Of a stretch of 64,000 nucleotides of DNA, positions 7,999 to 17,192 are shown one piece after another (positions within the stretch are counted from its first letter, which is position 1; each line of letters opens with the position of its first letter). The position numbers were made by a program, and so were the translations under genes. The DNA lies in the NCBI RefSeq assembly GCF_900187025.1, contig NZ_LT906478.1:728001-792000 (forward strand). The letters are read 5' to 3'. This DNA comes from Listeria ivanovii subsp. ivanovii. Lineage in GTDB: Bacteria > Bacillota > Bacilli > Lactobacillales > Listeriaceae. The notes below the pieces were generated by a model. That model did not search any database. It had not been told where the DNA came from and saw only the letters and a program-made list of their open reading frames with translations.

Positions 7999-9255
7999 AT
8001 GGAGAAAAAAGTATTAATCGTTGGTGTAAGCCAAAAACAGAAAGATTTTGATTATTCGATGGAAGAGCTGGCTAATCTAGCTGCTGCAAATAATATGGAA
8101 GTCGTAGGTGAACTGCGCCAAAATATCGACCGAGAAAACCGTGCCACGTATGTTGGGAAAGGAAAAGTGGACGAAGTGAAAGGCTTAGCAGAGATGCAAG
8201 ATGCCAGTCTGGTTATTTTTAATGATGAACTTTCACCGTCACAAATCCGGAATTTAGAAGAAGCGCTCGAACTAGATGTGATGGACCGAACTGGCTTAAT
8301 CCTGGCAATCTTTGCAAATCGAGCAAAAACAAAAGAAGCCCAGCTCCAAGTGGAAATCGCGAAACTTCAATATGAACTGCCAAGGATTTTCGGACAAGGG
8401 GAAGATATGGACCAACAAAGCGGAAAAGGTGGGCTTAGCAATCGTGGTTCCGGTGAAAAGAAAATCGAAACAGACCGCAGAACCATTAAGCATCAAATTC
8501 GTCATTTGCAAAAAGAACTAGCCATGTTGGTAGATGACCGAGAAGTTCGCCGTCGTAAACGGAAGAAAAATGAGATCCCAGTTGTATCTCTTGTCGGCTA
8601 TACTAATGCTGGAAAATCTACTACTATGAATGGATTGGTACGAGCTTATAGCGAAACGGCAGACAAACAAGTTTTTGAGAAAGACATGCTATTTGCGACA
8701 CTCGAAACAAGTGTCCGCGAAATTGTGTTACCAGACAATAAACAATTTTTATTAACAGATACAGTTGGATTTGTTAGCAAATTGCCACACCAACTAGTCA
8801 AAGCATTCCGTTCTACACTTGAAGAAGCTCGTGATGCCGATTTACTCATTCACGTCGTAGATTATTCGGATCCACATTATAAAACAATGATGCAAACAAC
8901 AGAAGAAACATTGAAAGCTGTTGGAGTAGAAGATGTTCCAGTCATTTATGCTTATAATAAAGCGGATCTTCTGGAAGATGAAATCTACCCGAAACAAACC
9001 GAAAATACGATTGTTTTTTCCGCACGAGAACAACCAAGCTTAGAGTTTCTGACCGAGGTTATTAAGAAGGAACTATTTTCTGGCTACGAAAAAAGCGAAT
9101 TTCTGATTCCGTTTGAAGCAGGACAAGTAGTAGCTTATTTAAATGATCATGCGAAAGTGTTGGAAACAGAGTACTTGGAAAATGGTACGAAAATGGTCGC
9201 TGAAGTTAGTCCGGTAGACTTGCAGAAACTAAAAGCCTATCAAGTAGAACAGTAA
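7999..9255 (+). CDS. hflXr: HflX-family GTPase, HflXr-type ribosome-splitting antibiotic resistance factor
   Basis: This encodes 418 residues: N-terminal HflX domain (1-185) with the glycine-rich linker GKGGLSNRGSGEKKIETDRR, then the GTPase domain with P-loop GYTNAGKS (200-207), DTVGF (G3) and NKAD (G4). HflX proteins bind the 50S side of stalled 70S ribosomes and split them. Placement downstream of a leader peptide and attenuator, and next to the lipoate ligase as in L. monocytogenes, matches the HflXr paralogue known to give lincosamide/macrolide resistance rather than the housekeeping HflX. The start ATG follows AGGAGG. No motif is missing. Confidence 0.9.
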   Translation: MEKKVLIVGVSQKQKDFDYSMEELANLAAANNMEVVGELRQNIDRENRATYVGKGKVDEVKGLAEMQDASLVIFNDELSPSQIRNLEEALELDVMDRTGLILAIFANRAKTKEAQLQVEIAKLQYELPRIFGQGEDMDQQSGKGGLSNRGSGEKKIETDRRTIKHQIRHLQKELAMLVDDREVRRRKRKKNEIPVVSLVGYTNAGKSTTMNGLVRAYSETADKQVFEKDMLFATLETSVREIVLPDNKQFLLTDTVGFVSKLPHQLVKAFRSTLEEARDADLLIHVVDYSDPHYKTMMQTTEETLKAVGVEDVPVIYAYNKADLLEDEIYPKQTENTIVFSAREQPSLEFLTEVIKKELFSGYEKSEFLIPFEAGQVVAYLNDHAKVLETEYLENGTKMVAEVSPVDLQKLKAYQVEQ

Positions 9256-9279
9256 TAGCTCGTTAAAGCAGGTTCTTAT

Positions 9280-9293
9280 TAGATTTGCTATAA
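9280..9293 (+). promoter_or_regulatory. TGC-TATAAT extended -10 promoter
   Basis: TTGCTATAAT ends at about 9294 and carries the TG of an extended -10. It drives the phosphoesterase and lipoate ligase genes. It overlaps an ATG at 9293 that could otherwise be taken as the gene start, which argues for the start at 9332. Confidence 0.55.
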
Positions 9294-9331
9294 TGAACCA
9301 TACAGCAAATTTAGTGAGGAGTTTTCAACAT

Positions 9332-10204
9332 ATGAAAAAAACAGGTTGGGGTATACTTGGTGCGGTCGTTGCTTTTACAGGTTATGCGTACTGGTCAACA
9401 AAGCATTTAACATTAACTAATTATGAAATAGTATCTGATAAAATACCAAAAGAATGGAATGAGGCTCGTTTTGTCCAGCTTTCTGATTTGCACAGCGCAA
9501 GTTTTGGTTTGTATAACAATCCATTATTAAGTATGGTGAATGAAATAGCACCGGATGCCGTGTTTTTAACTGGTGATATACTTGATGGGGATGAGTCTCC
9601 GGTCGTTGCGATGGCGTTAGTGCGAAAACTTGCAAAAAAATTTCCAACTTTTTATGTGAGCGGCAATCACGAAGGTAGAAGTGCTTTTTATGAGGACTTT
9701 AAAGCAGATATAGAAGCGCATCAAGTAACCGTGCTTGAAAATGAGCGTTATTTCCTCAAAAAAGATGGTGCTGCAATAATGGTTGCCGGTGTACAAGATC
9801 CACGTTTTTTCAAAGAGGATTGGGTAGAGTCCGAGTTATCTAAAAGCGAATGGGAAGAGGAGGCATTAACAGCATCACTGGATGAAGCAACTTCTAACTT
9901 ATCCGCCGATTACTTTACAATTTTACTTGCCCATCGACCGGAGTTTTGGTCGTTATATCAAGCTTATCCGGTCGATTTAGTTTTATCTGGTCATGCACAT
10001 GGGGGGCAATTTAGGTTGCCGCTAACAGAAGGATTATTCGCTCCAGGTCAGGGCTTTTTACCAAAATGGACAGCAGGGATTCACCGTGCAGCTGGGAAAG
10101 CGCTTATTGTTAGCCGTGGACTCGGTAATGTAACCAAAATTCCACGCCTTTTCAATGATCCAGAAGTAATTCAGATTACGCTTAAAGCAAAAGGGGAGTC
10201 TTAA
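9332..10204 (+). CDS. membrane-anchored metallophosphoesterase (YkuE-like)
   Basis: This encodes 290 residues. An N-terminal membrane anchor (about 6-26) is followed by a calcineurin-like phosphoesterase domain with the metal motifs QLSDLHSAS, LTGDILDGDE, SGNHEG, LLAHRPEF and SGHAHGGQ. Such proteins act on phosphoesters at the membrane surface; the substrate is unknown. I start it at ATG 9332 with GAGGAG 10 nt upstream, not at the in-frame ATG 39 nt earlier, which lies on the promoter. The stop is 4 nt before the lipoate ligase start, so the two are co-transcribed. Confidence 0.85.
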   Translation: MKKTGWGILGAVVAFTGYAYWSTKHLTLTNYEIVSDKIPKEWNEARFVQLSDLHSASFGLYNNPLLSMVNEIAPDAVFLTGDILDGDESPVVAMALVRKLAKKFPTFYVSGNHEGRSAFYEDFKADIEAHQVTVLENERYFLKKDGAAIMVAGVQDPRFFKEDWVESELSKSEWEEEALTASLDEATSNLSADYFTILLAHRPEFWSLYQAYPVDLVLSGHAHGGQFRLPLTEGLFAPGQGFLPKWTAGIHRAAGKALIVSRGLGNVTKIPRLFNDPEVIQITLKAKGES

Positions 10205-10208
10205 GAAC

Positions 10209-11198
10209 GTGATTTATTTAGATAATGAAGATGTGCTTGATCAAGCATATAATTTTGCAATGGAAGAATATGCTTTGCGTTTTCTTGATGAGAATGAAAC
10301 GTATTTTATGTTTTATCGAATGAAGCCGACGATTATTGTTGGTAAAAATCAAAATACGCTGGAAGAAATTAATCAGACATTTGTAGAACAGCATGATGTC
10401 GATGTGCTTCGAAGACTTTCTGGTGGTGGCGCAGTTTACAATGATGAGGGTAATCTCAGCTTTAGTATGATTACAAAAGATGATGGAAATAGCTTTCAAA
10501 ATTTTGCGCGTTTTACAGAACCAGTAATTCACGCTCTTCAAAATTTAGGTATGAATGCCAAGTTAAGTGGTCGTAACGATATCGAGATCGATGGGAAGAA
10601 AATAAGTGGTAACGCCCAGTTTGCAACAAAAGGTCGACTTTATAGCCATGGGACGCTACTTTTTGATGTGGACTTAAGTATGCTAGAATCTGCCTTAAAA
10701 GTGGATCCAGAGAAGTATTTGTCAAAAGGCGTAAAATCTGTCCGGAGTCGTGTTACTACTATCCGCGAACATTTGACGAAAGACATGGATATTCAGACTT
10801 TTAAACAAGTTTTATTAGAATCCATTTTTAAGACAACAGATATTCCGCGATATAAGTTCACGGAAACAGATAAGATGGGTATCGAAAAATTGCGCATCGA
10901 ACGTTACCGTAACTGGGACTGGACGTACGGGAAGTCGCCTAAAGCAAGTATGAAACGCAAAAAAAGATTCCCAGCTGGCACAATTGAATTTCAACTTGAA
11001 TTAAATAAAGGCCAAATAAAAGAAGCAATCATTTATGGAGACTTCTTTGGTACCGAAGATGTAACCGAATTGGCAGATAGAATGATTGGCTGCCGCTATG
11101 ATCGTGAATCCATTCGGAAAATACTCCAATCTATCGATGCAAAAGACTATTTCGGTCATATTGAAAAAGAAGCCATTGTAGATATGCTGTTTGAATAA
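10209..11198 (+). CDS. lplA2: lipoate-protein ligase (LplA2-like)
   Basis: This encodes 329 residues. The large LplA domain has the lipoyl-AMP binding segment RRLSGGGAVYNDEGNLSFS (68-86) and the catalytic-lysine region KISGNAQF, followed by a C-terminal accessory domain. The enzyme activates free lipoate with ATP and loads it on GcvH or E2 subunits. Listeria carries two ligases; the position next to an hflX-type gene and a phosphoesterase corresponds to LplA2 of L. monocytogenes, the one used on host-derived lipoate. The start is GTG with GGGGAG upstream. It is the last gene before a strong terminator. Confidence 0.88.
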   Translation: MIYLDNEDVLDQAYNFAMEEYALRFLDENETYFMFYRMKPTIIVGKNQNTLEEINQTFVEQHDVDVLRRLSGGGAVYNDEGNLSFSMITKDDGNSFQNFARFTEPVIHALQNLGMNAKLSGRNDIEIDGKKISGNAQFATKGRLYSHGTLLFDVDLSMLESALKVDPEKYLSKGVKSVRSRVTTIREHLTKDMDIQTFKQVLLESIFKTTDIPRYKFTETDKMGIEKLRIERYRNWDWTYGKSPKASMKRKKRFPAGTIEFQLELNKGQIKEAIIYGDFFGTEDVTELADRMIGCRYDRESIRKILQSIDAKDYFGHIEKEAIVDMLFE

Positions 11199-11202
11199 GA
11201 AG

Positions 11203-11234
11203 AACTCTGAGCGAAAACTAGCTCAGAGTTTTTT
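11203..11234 (+). terminator. terminator after lipoate ligase
   Basis: Perfect 10-bp arms 11203-11212 and 11221-11230 with T6 overlapping the 3' arm. Confidence 0.92.
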
Positions 11235-11400
11235 AGTGCAAAATAGATTACTTAAACTATATCATTTAATAAGTTCTCTTTTTTCTAGCCAAGAAATAGC
11301 TGTTTTTAACACTAAAAAAACGAAAAATTCTTGTACAAACTTTAATAAATAGATGACTCATGTTAAACTTAAGGCTAGGAAAAAAGGAAAAGGTGTAGAA

Positions 11401-12153
11401 ATGGCGATCAAAAAATTAAATGATTTTTATTTTAAAAAATTAGGAAACTGGAATTTAATACATAGCTTTATGAAGGGATTTTGGAGAACATTTTTTTTGC
11501 TAGTATTACTTTTAATCGTTGGTGACATTGTTGTTATCGAGCTGATGGATTCTCGTTTTTTTATTCCAGCAATTTTATTAAGTTTATTATGTATTCCGCT
11601 CTTTTACTATATCTTGATTTATACACGCGCGAAGAAATTTATTCGTGTGCGTTATCAATTAAGAAATTTCTCGGAATTAACCATGATGCGACGTTATCTA
11701 TTATTTGCTTATTTAGAAAAAAGTGGCTTTAGTACAAGAGATGACTTGGAAAAACTACTTCGCTTTATTCATTCGGAAATGGCAGAAGAAAAGAAAAATG
11801 ATAAACCACTTAATTCAGTAGTAGGCGTTTTTGTCGCAACTTTTCTTGCCATTTTGGGTGGATCATTTCTATTTTTAGTAGATAATGTGGTAGAACGACT
11901 CATTGCTGCAGTGCTAATCATTGTATTCGCGATTATTCTTTATGCGGCTGGAACTTTTATGATGCGAGTAGTTCGTTCGAAATCAGAAATAAATAAAAGA
12001 AAAGAGCACGAGCTAACAAAAGAAATTATTGCTATTCAAACAGCTATGCTAGTCAGTGAAAATACCAGTTATCACCCATTTTTGGCGATGGAAAAGAAAG
12101 TGAGTGAAAACGATTTTTTGAAAGAGATTATTACATCTAGATCTTTTTTGTAG
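11401..12153 (+). CDS. four-helix membrane protein of unknown function
   Basis: This encodes 250 residues and I do not recognise a family. Four membrane helices are visible in two pairs (about 25-47 and 51-72; 139-157 and 163-186), with long basic cytosolic stretches between and after them. The start at ATG 11401 is chosen because AAAGGAAAAGG lies 7 nt before it; an earlier in-frame ATG at 11353 has no ribosome site. It lies 21 nt before a GntR-type regulator on the same strand, so the regulator may control it or respond to something it handles. Confident as a gene, not as a function. Confidence 0.75.
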   Translation: MAIKKLNDFYFKKLGNWNLIHSFMKGFWRTFFLLVLLLIVGDIVVIELMDSRFFIPAILLSLLCIPLFYYILIYTRAKKFIRVRYQLRNFSELTMMRRYLLFAYLEKSGFSTRDDLEKLLRFIHSEMAEEKKNDKPLNSVVGVFVATFLAILGGSFLFLVDNVVERLIAAVLIIVFAIILYAAGTFMMRVVRSKSEINKRKEHELTKEIIAIQTAMLVSENTSYHPFLAMEKKVSENDFLKEIITSRSFL

Positions 12154-12174
12154 ACATATTTAGGAGGCATCATC

Positions 12175-12825
12175 ATGACAACCAAACGCAAAGAGACGAG
12201 AGAAAGTGTTTGTTATCGGGAAATCAAAAAGAAGATTCGTAACGGGGAACTAAAGCCAGGTGATCGGTTAATTGAGAATACACTTTCTAAACAATTAGAT
12301 ATTAGTCGTACACCGATTCGTAAAGCTATCGGTATGCTCGCAGCGGATGGGTATGTCGAGTATAATGATTTTCGGGGAGCCTTTGTTAAGGATAGTATTA
12401 TCAATAAGGAACGCTATTTTGAAATGACAGAAATTCTAGGTTTGTTTTTAAAGCAAGCCATCCATAAAATCCGCACAAAGAAAATCAGTTTTAACAAGTT
12501 AAAAGCAACTAGTAAATTAGCAGAAATAAAATGTCAAGAAGAACAAAGCGATCCAGCAGTATATTTTGATTATGAAAAATGGTTTGTACAAGATTTACTT
12601 ACCTACTTGAAAAATAATTACTATTTAAAAATAAGTGAGGATTTTTTCAGTAATATTAAAGAGTTTGGTGACGAGGAAGTTATCAAAATCGCTCAAAATG
12701 CTTCTGTAAAAACCATTGATAATATCCAAAATTTCATTGATGCGCTTGATGTGCATGATTATGACAGATGTTTAAAGATTATTGACGATATGATTGATGC
12801 GCATGTTTTAGTGGCGTATCGATAA
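12175..12825 (+). CDS. GntR-family transcriptional regulator
   Basis: This encodes 216 residues. The N-terminal winged helix (about 8-72) has the GntR signature: IRNGELKPGDRL, then SKQLDISRTPIRKAIGMLAADGYVE. The C-terminal part is helical and resembles a degenerate FCD ligand domain, but the usual histidine metal ligands are not evident. It starts behind TAGGAGG. The upstream partner is a membrane protein 21 nt away. The ligand is unknown. Confidence 0.85.
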   Translation: MTTKRKETRESVCYREIKKKIRNGELKPGDRLIENTLSKQLDISRTPIRKAIGMLAADGYVEYNDFRGAFVKDSIINKERYFEMTEILGLFLKQAIHKIRTKKISFNKLKATSKLAEIKCQEEQSDPAVYFDYEKWFVQDLLTYLKNNYYLKISEDFFSNIKEFGDEEVIKIAQNASVKTIDNIQNFIDALDVHDYDRCLKIIDDMIDAHVLVAYR

Positions 12826-12871
12826 AAAATGAGCAGCACTCTCTTTTTACAAGAAGGTACTGCTCATTTTT
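12825..12871. terminator. bidirectional terminator
   Basis: Arms 12825-12836 and 12860-12871 are complementary over 12 bp with A-rich and T-rich flanks on both sides. It lies between converging GntR and oxidoreductase genes and serves both. Confidence 0.9.
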
Positions 12872-13861
12872 TTATTTGATTTTTACTAAGTATCTTCCTG
12901 TAATCCCGCCATTCATTACTTGATGAAGCGCATTTGGTAATTCAGAAAACGGAATTTCTGTTGCCAACTCTTCCAAATTAGCTAATTGGAAGTCAGTTGC
13001 AAGTCGCCTCCAAATTCGTTCGCGTTTTGGCATCGGACAAAGCACCGAATCTATACCAAAAAGCTGAATGCCTCGCAAGATAAACGGAAAGACCGTTGTA
13101 TCTAATTTTCCACCAGCAGACATTCCACAAGTCGTTACCGCACCGCCGTATTGAACAGCTGTTAATAAATAAGCAAGCGGTTTTCCACCAACACAATCAA
13201 TAGCACCAGCAAATAGTTGTTTATCTAACGCACGAATTTTCTCTGGTTGAAATGCTTCTCTAGAAACAACTTCAGAAACACCAAACTTTTGTAAAAATTC
13301 TTTCGCATCTGCTTTACTTGAGGAGGCTACAACCTGGTAGTTTCGTTTAGAAAGAATAGCGGAACTCAGACTTCCTACTCCGCCAGTCCCACCACTTACA
13401 GCAATTTTTCCAGCATCAGGTGTTACGCCACTAAATTCAAGTGCATCCACAGAGAGCGCTGCTGTGAAGCCTGCTGTACCAAGTATCATTGCTTCTTTGA
13501 GGGACAAACCAGCTGGTAATGGTACGACCCATTCAGCAGGGACGCGAATATACTCGCTATAGCCACCAAAGTAACTAACACCAAAATCATAGCTAGTTAC
13601 AATTACTTCATCACCAACTTGGAAACGCTTCGTCTTTGTTTCTACGACTATTCCGCTAGCATCAATTCCGGGAACAAATGGATACTCACTAACAATTTTT
13701 CCATCCGGAAGTACTGCTAAACCATCTTTATAATTAATACCAGAATAATGCACTTCAATGGTTACTTCATTTTCGGGTAAAGTATCTAAGCTGATTTCTC
13801 TAAACTGAAGTGAGGTCGTTTCTGATTCTTTTTCAATAAAAAGTGCTTGAAATGATTTCAT
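12872..13861 (-). CDS. YhdH/AcuI-type zinc-free MDR oxidoreductase (acryloyl-CoA reductase family)
   Basis: This encodes 329 residues of the medium-chain dehydrogenase/reductase superfamily. The N-terminal GroES-like domain has YKDGLAVLPDGKI and PFVPGIDASG, followed by GTAGFTAALSVDALE and the NADPH-binding SGGTGGVGS with VVASSSKADA. The structural and catalytic zinc cysteines of classical alcohol dehydrogenases are absent. The closest described enzymes reduce acryloyl-CoA with NADPH. It is a single gene bounded by the bidirectional terminator. Substrate assignment is by family only. Confidence 0.85.
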   Translation of the reverse strand: MKSFQALFIEKESETTSLQFREISLDTLPENEVTIEVHYSGINYKDGLAVLPDGKIVSEYPFVPGIDASGIVVETKTKRFQVGDEVIVTSYDFGVSYFGGYSEYIRVPAEWVVPLPAGLSLKEAMILGTAGFTAALSVDALEFSGVTPDAGKIAVSGGTGGVGSLSSAILSKRNYQVVASSSKADAKEFLQKFGVSEVVSREAFQPEKIRALDKQLFAGAIDCVGGKPLAYLLTAVQYGGAVTTCGMSAGGKLDTTVFPFILRGIQLFGIDSVLCPMPKRERIWRRLATDFQLANLEELATEIPFSELPNALHQVMNGGITGRYLVKIK

Positions 13862-14023
13862 CTATCTATTCCTCCACAACTCTATTTTGTGTTCTTCTTC
13901 ACTTTACGACTTTTTTCTGTTTTTTTCAAGGCTGTGACTGGTACAAATCTATCTTTCAAGGTAAACTATAGTAATGAAGAAGCTATATGGTAGGCAATTT
14001 TTTAGCAGGGGAGGATGATTGCG

Positions 14024-14953
14024 ATGGGGAAGGTATTATTGATTGTAAATCCATCATCAGGCAAGGAGAAAGGAAAATTATATCAAGAGAAAGCTGAAGT
14101 AGCACTAAAAAATCGCTATGATGAAGTAGAAGTTCGATTGACAGAAAAAGCAGGGGATGCAACTGACTTTGCCTCTTGGGCCGCTAAACAAGGTTTTGAA
14201 GCAGTAATTGCAATGGGCGGAGATGGCACATTAAATGAAACAATCAACGGTCTGGCTATCCATGAAAACCGTCCGGATTTTGGATTTATTCCGCTTGGTA
14301 CTGTGAATGACTTAGCTCGCTCCGTGGGAATACCACTGAAGCCTGAAAAAGCAATTCAATCTTTGGAAACCTCGGTAGCAGTTCCAATGGATATCGGACG
14401 AATCGGTGAGCTGTATTTTATGAACGTGTTGGCGATTGGAATGATTGCGCAGGCGGTTGATCAAGTCAGTGTTGAGCAAAAAACTAAATTCGGTTCGGTT
14501 GCCTACTTTTTAGAAGGATTAAAAGCATTTAACCGCAATGAGCTACTTCATTTTAAATTAGAATATGACGATGAAATTTGGGAAGGCGAGGCCGCGCTTG
14601 TCGTCGCAGGATTAACTAAATCGGTCGGAGGAATAGAGTCATGGGCACCAGATGCAAAAATTGATGACGGCTATTTACATGTTGTTATTTTGACCAAACT
14701 TGGACTACTGGATGCTGCTAATTTAATTCCACAATTAATCCGTGGTAATTTGAAAAACAGTGATGGTGTTGTTTACATTAAAACTAAAAAATTAAAAATT
14801 GATGCAAGTGGGGAAGACTTGAGTATAAATGTGGATGGAGACCCTGGTCCAGGCGTTCCAGCAGAAATTGAAGTACTTGGAAGCCATCTTAATATTCTTG
14901 CACCAAAAGAAAACAGTACAATACGTTTTGGCCCATTTGTATTAAAGAGGTAA
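14024..14953 (+). CDS. DagK-like lipid kinase (YegS/BmrU/DgkB family)
   Basis: This encodes 309 residues. It has the diacylglycerol kinase catalytic fold: LLIVNPSSGKEKGK at the start, the nucleotide loop MGGDGTLNETINGL, and FIPLGTVNDLARSVGIP. The C-terminal half is the beta-rich domain ending INVDGDPG. Family members phosphorylate diacylglycerol or related lipids, using ATP, at the inner membrane face. The start at 14024 is favoured since GGGGAGG sits about 10 nt before it; the in-frame ATG at 14015 is only a base or two from that site. Next is a small GRAM-like gene, probably co-transcribed. Confidence 0.85.
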   Translation: MGKVLLIVNPSSGKEKGKLYQEKAEVALKNRYDEVEVRLTEKAGDATDFASWAAKQGFEAVIAMGGDGTLNETINGLAIHENRPDFGFIPLGTVNDLARSVGIPLKPEKAIQSLETSVAVPMDIGRIGELYFMNVLAIGMIAQAVDQVSVEQKTKFGSVAYFLEGLKAFNRNELLHFKLEYDDEIWEGEAALVVAGLTKSVGGIESWAPDAKIDDGYLHVVILTKLGLLDAANLIPQLIRGNLKNSDGVVYIKTKKLKIDASGEDLSINVDGDPGPGVPAEIEVLGSHLNILAPKENSTIRFGPFVLKR

Positions 14954-14980
14954 TATAGAAAACAAGGAGATGAAAGCCTT

Positions 14981-15313
14981 ATGGAAGAAGAACTAGAGGT
15001 CATTCATAAAGGTCTTGCCAATGCGAAAAATGGTTTTAAGGCAGTCCCAGGGAAACTATATTTAACAAAAACTTATATCGTACACAAGCCAAACGATTAT
15101 TTTGATGAAGAAATTAATATTCCGTTAGACAGAGTGAGGCAGATTCGCGGGAGACGTACCAAAATCCTCGGAAAAGAACTATTGTCCAATCTTTTAGAAA
15201 TTGAGATGATTTCTGGTGTAAAGTATCAATTTGTTGTTAATAAACAGAAAAAATGGCTTGAAGCAGTCGCGAATGTCTTAGAAAGTCGCGGAGAAATAGA
15301 AAAATTAACATAA
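14981..15313 (+). CDS. small GRAM/PH-like domain protein
   Basis: This encodes 110 residues. The sequence alternates short beta strands (GKLYLTKTYIVHKP, IPLDRVRQIRGR, LEIEMISGVKYQFVV) and ends in a helix (KKWLEAVANVLESRG). That is the layout of bacterial PH/GRAM-like domains, which bind lipids or membranes. No signal peptide or membrane helix is seen. It follows the lipid kinase by 27 nt behind AAGGAGA, so a lipid-linked job is plausible but not shown. Confidence 0.7.
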   Translation: MEEELEVIHKGLANAKNGFKAVPGKLYLTKTYIVHKPNDYFDEEINIPLDRVRQIRGRRTKILGKELLSNLLEIEMISGVKYQFVVNKQKKWLEAVANVLESRGEIEKLT

Positions 15314-15350
15314 AAGGAAGCTGGCGCAAAAAAGTGTCCAGCTTCCTTTT
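15312..15350. terminator. bidirectional terminator
   Basis: 13-bp complementary arms, 15312-15324 and 15338-15350, with A-run and T-run at the ends, between converging genes. Confidence 0.92.
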
Positions 15351-15351
15351 A

Positions 15352-16215
15352 TTATGCTAAGTGAAAGGCTGTTGCTCCGATAAGATTAGCGTCATTACCA
15401 AATTCGCAACCAACTACTGTGGGGCGAACTTTTGCAATAGGGACACTTGCTTTCACTTCATCCACGTACGTATTTAGTTCCTCAATAAAGTCATTTCGTT
15501 CACTTACAGCCCCACCAATAACCACGAGTTCGGGATCAAGTGCATATTGTAAATTAAAAATACTACGCGCTAAATAGTAGAACATCGTCTGAAGCTCTTC
15601 TTTCGCTACTGCACTTCCTTCTTCTCGTAGTTCAAAAGCGCGAACTCCATCTATTTTTTCAGGAAGTTCGAGCCGCTCACTAATTCGTTTTGCTGCGTTA
15701 ACAACAGTTCCAAGGTCGCTCAGTGTGTTTCCTTTTTGGTTCACTAGCATATAACCGAATTCCCCGCCGTGTAAATTTGCTCCATGATGAACTTTTCCAC
15801 CACGAATCACTGCTCCGCCAACGCCAGTACCAAGAATCATAAAAATAATATCTTGCTTATCCTTCGCGGCTCCAAGCCAAACTTCTGCTAGTGCCGCACA
15901 ATTAGCATCATTTTCCATGGTGACAGGTAGCGCTAACTTTTCTTCTAAAAGTTGCCTGAACGGAAAATGATGAATATAAGAAATCGCGCTAGCTCCCCCA
16001 ATGATTCCGGTTTCATTATTTACCGCACCAGGACAACTAAACGCTACTCCTTCAAAAGAATGATCATAGTTCACCTTCACCTCAACAAGCAAACGAATCA
16101 GTTCATCCAATTTGTCAGGTGTTGCAAATTTTCCTTTCTCAAGTAACTCGCCTTGTTTTGTTAAAACGCCATACTTCACCGCGGTACCGCCCATATCAAA
16201 TGCAAGAATAGTCAT
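15352..16215 (-). CDS. ROK-family sugar kinase (glucokinase/beta-glucoside kinase type)
   Basis: This encodes 287 residues. The ATP-binding start is AFDMGGTAVKYGVL, the sugar-binding region is ENDANCAALAEVWLG, and GTGVGGAVIRGGKVHHG and HGGEFGYMLV follow. The usual ROK zinc motif CxCGxxGCxE is missing, and the protein continues as NQKGNTLSDLG. That feature separates it from classic ROK glucokinases and repressors. No DNA-binding domain is present. The substrate could be glucose or a glucoside. It is a single gene. Confidence 0.85.
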   Translation of the reverse strand: MTILAFDMGGTAVKYGVLTKQGELLEKGKFATPDKLDELIRLLVEVKVNYDHSFEGVAFSCPGAVNNETGIIGGASAISYIHHFPFRQLLEEKLALPVTMENDANCAALAEVWLGAAKDKQDIIFMILGTGVGGAVIRGGKVHHGANLHGGEFGYMLVNQKGNTLSDLGTVVNAAKRISERLELPEKIDGVRAFELREEGSAVAKEELQTMFYYLARSIFNLQYALDPELVVIGGAVSERNDFIEELNTYVDEVKASVPIAKVRPTVVGCEFGNDANLIGATAFHLA

Positions 16216-16371
16216 AGTCTGTTCTCCTTTATTAAAAAGTCTATACTTATAATACTTTTAAATCAGCCAAATAACAAATAAAAAGTGAAATTACTTAGCT
16301 AAAAATTACCGTGACTTTCTAGTTTTGTGCTATAATAAAGCAAGAATTTGAAGCGCAGGAGGAAACGGTTA

Positions 16372-16755
16372 GTGGAGATAAAGGTTCAAGGAAAATTAAC
16401 TGACGGCAGAATCGCTTTTAGTAGTGAATACGGTGAATGCGTTGGGATTTGGGCCGATGAAGACCCAGAACCAAGTAGGGTTTACACGGTAGAAGTTACG
16501 ATACCTGAGATGATTAGTGCAGAACTTTTGCATGAAAGTGAAGAAAAGCATTGTGTGTTAGAAATAAATGAAGAAGGCTTAGTACACGTAGTAGGGAAGT
16601 TAGAAGACTACGAGGAAGATGGCTTTGCTGTGCTTCGTTTGGAAGAAAGTATAATTTGTTTTGACACCAAATTCAGTGAAGAAATCGAAATGCTTCATGG
16701 CCGATTTGTTGAATTTGTGGTTTCGGAGATTAAATTGAGTAATGTTGGTATATAG
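16372..16755 (+). CDS. conserved protein of unknown function
   Basis: This encodes 127 residues, acidic, with no signal peptide or membrane helix. I do not recognise the family. The pattern is mostly beta strands (IKVQGKLTDGRIAFSS, VYTVEVTIPEM, HCVLEINEEGLVHVVGKLEDY, VEFVVSEIKL), suggesting a small beta-barrel fold. The GTG start at 16372 has AGGAGGAAA eight nt upstream; an upstream TTG in the same frame would place that site inside the gene. A TATAAT at about 16331-16336 is a likely -10. Confidence 0.65.
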   Translation: MEIKVQGKLTDGRIAFSSEYGECVGIWADEDPEPSRVYTVEVTIPEMISAELLHESEEKHCVLEINEEGLVHVVGKLEDYEEDGFAVLRLEESIICFDTKFSEEIEMLHGRFVEFVVSEIKLSNVGI

Positions 16756-17192
16756 TTTTAATAGAGAGAAATGAAACTTGTTCTTTAACGCTTTGTTAGA
16801 GAATGAGTTTTATTTTTTGTGGGAAATACTTGAATTTGTACTTAAGATTAATAAATATACATGATTATTCATTTTGCGCAATTTAAAAATGTTAATTATT
16901 TTAAGAATAAGTTTAAAATTACTATTAAAAATACATGGGAAACATTAATAATTGAACGTTTTGCGACGATTTTATTTTGGGTTGAATAATTTGTGAATAA
17001 TGACTCGAATTGTGGCTTTTTCACACTCGCAAAACTACATCTATACACAATTTGTGTAGTAATTATTATAAACAAGCCTTTTTCAAGTCGTTCATGACAA
17101 GAATCGGACATTTCATTACATTTTTGGTTATACATAAAGTATTGATGTTAGTATAAATGGGTAATAACCAACAAAAACTAGGAGGCAACAAG
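16756..17192. other. 437-bp AT-rich non-coding spacer
   Basis: No supported gene is found. It is more AT-rich than its surroundings. A 15-bp palindrome TACACAATTTGTGTA lies at 17044-17058, followed by a TATTATAAAC stretch that could be a -10. This is the candidate control region of the secreted-protein cluster that follows. Confidence 0.45.
17044..17058. promoter_or_regulatory. perfect 15-bp palindrome, candidate operator
   Basis: TACACAA-T-TTGTGTA, 135 nt before the secreted-protein gene. A T/A-rich -10-like stretch follows directly. The regulator is unknown. Confidence 0.4.

Noticed and set aside
9293..9331. ATG at 9293 as phosphoesterase start
   Set aside because: It lies on the TATAAT -10; the ATG at 9332 has GAGGAG at the right spacing.
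10218..10541. 107-residue frame opposite the lipoate ligase
   Set aside because: Shadow of a well-supported coding sequence; odd composition and no ribosome site.
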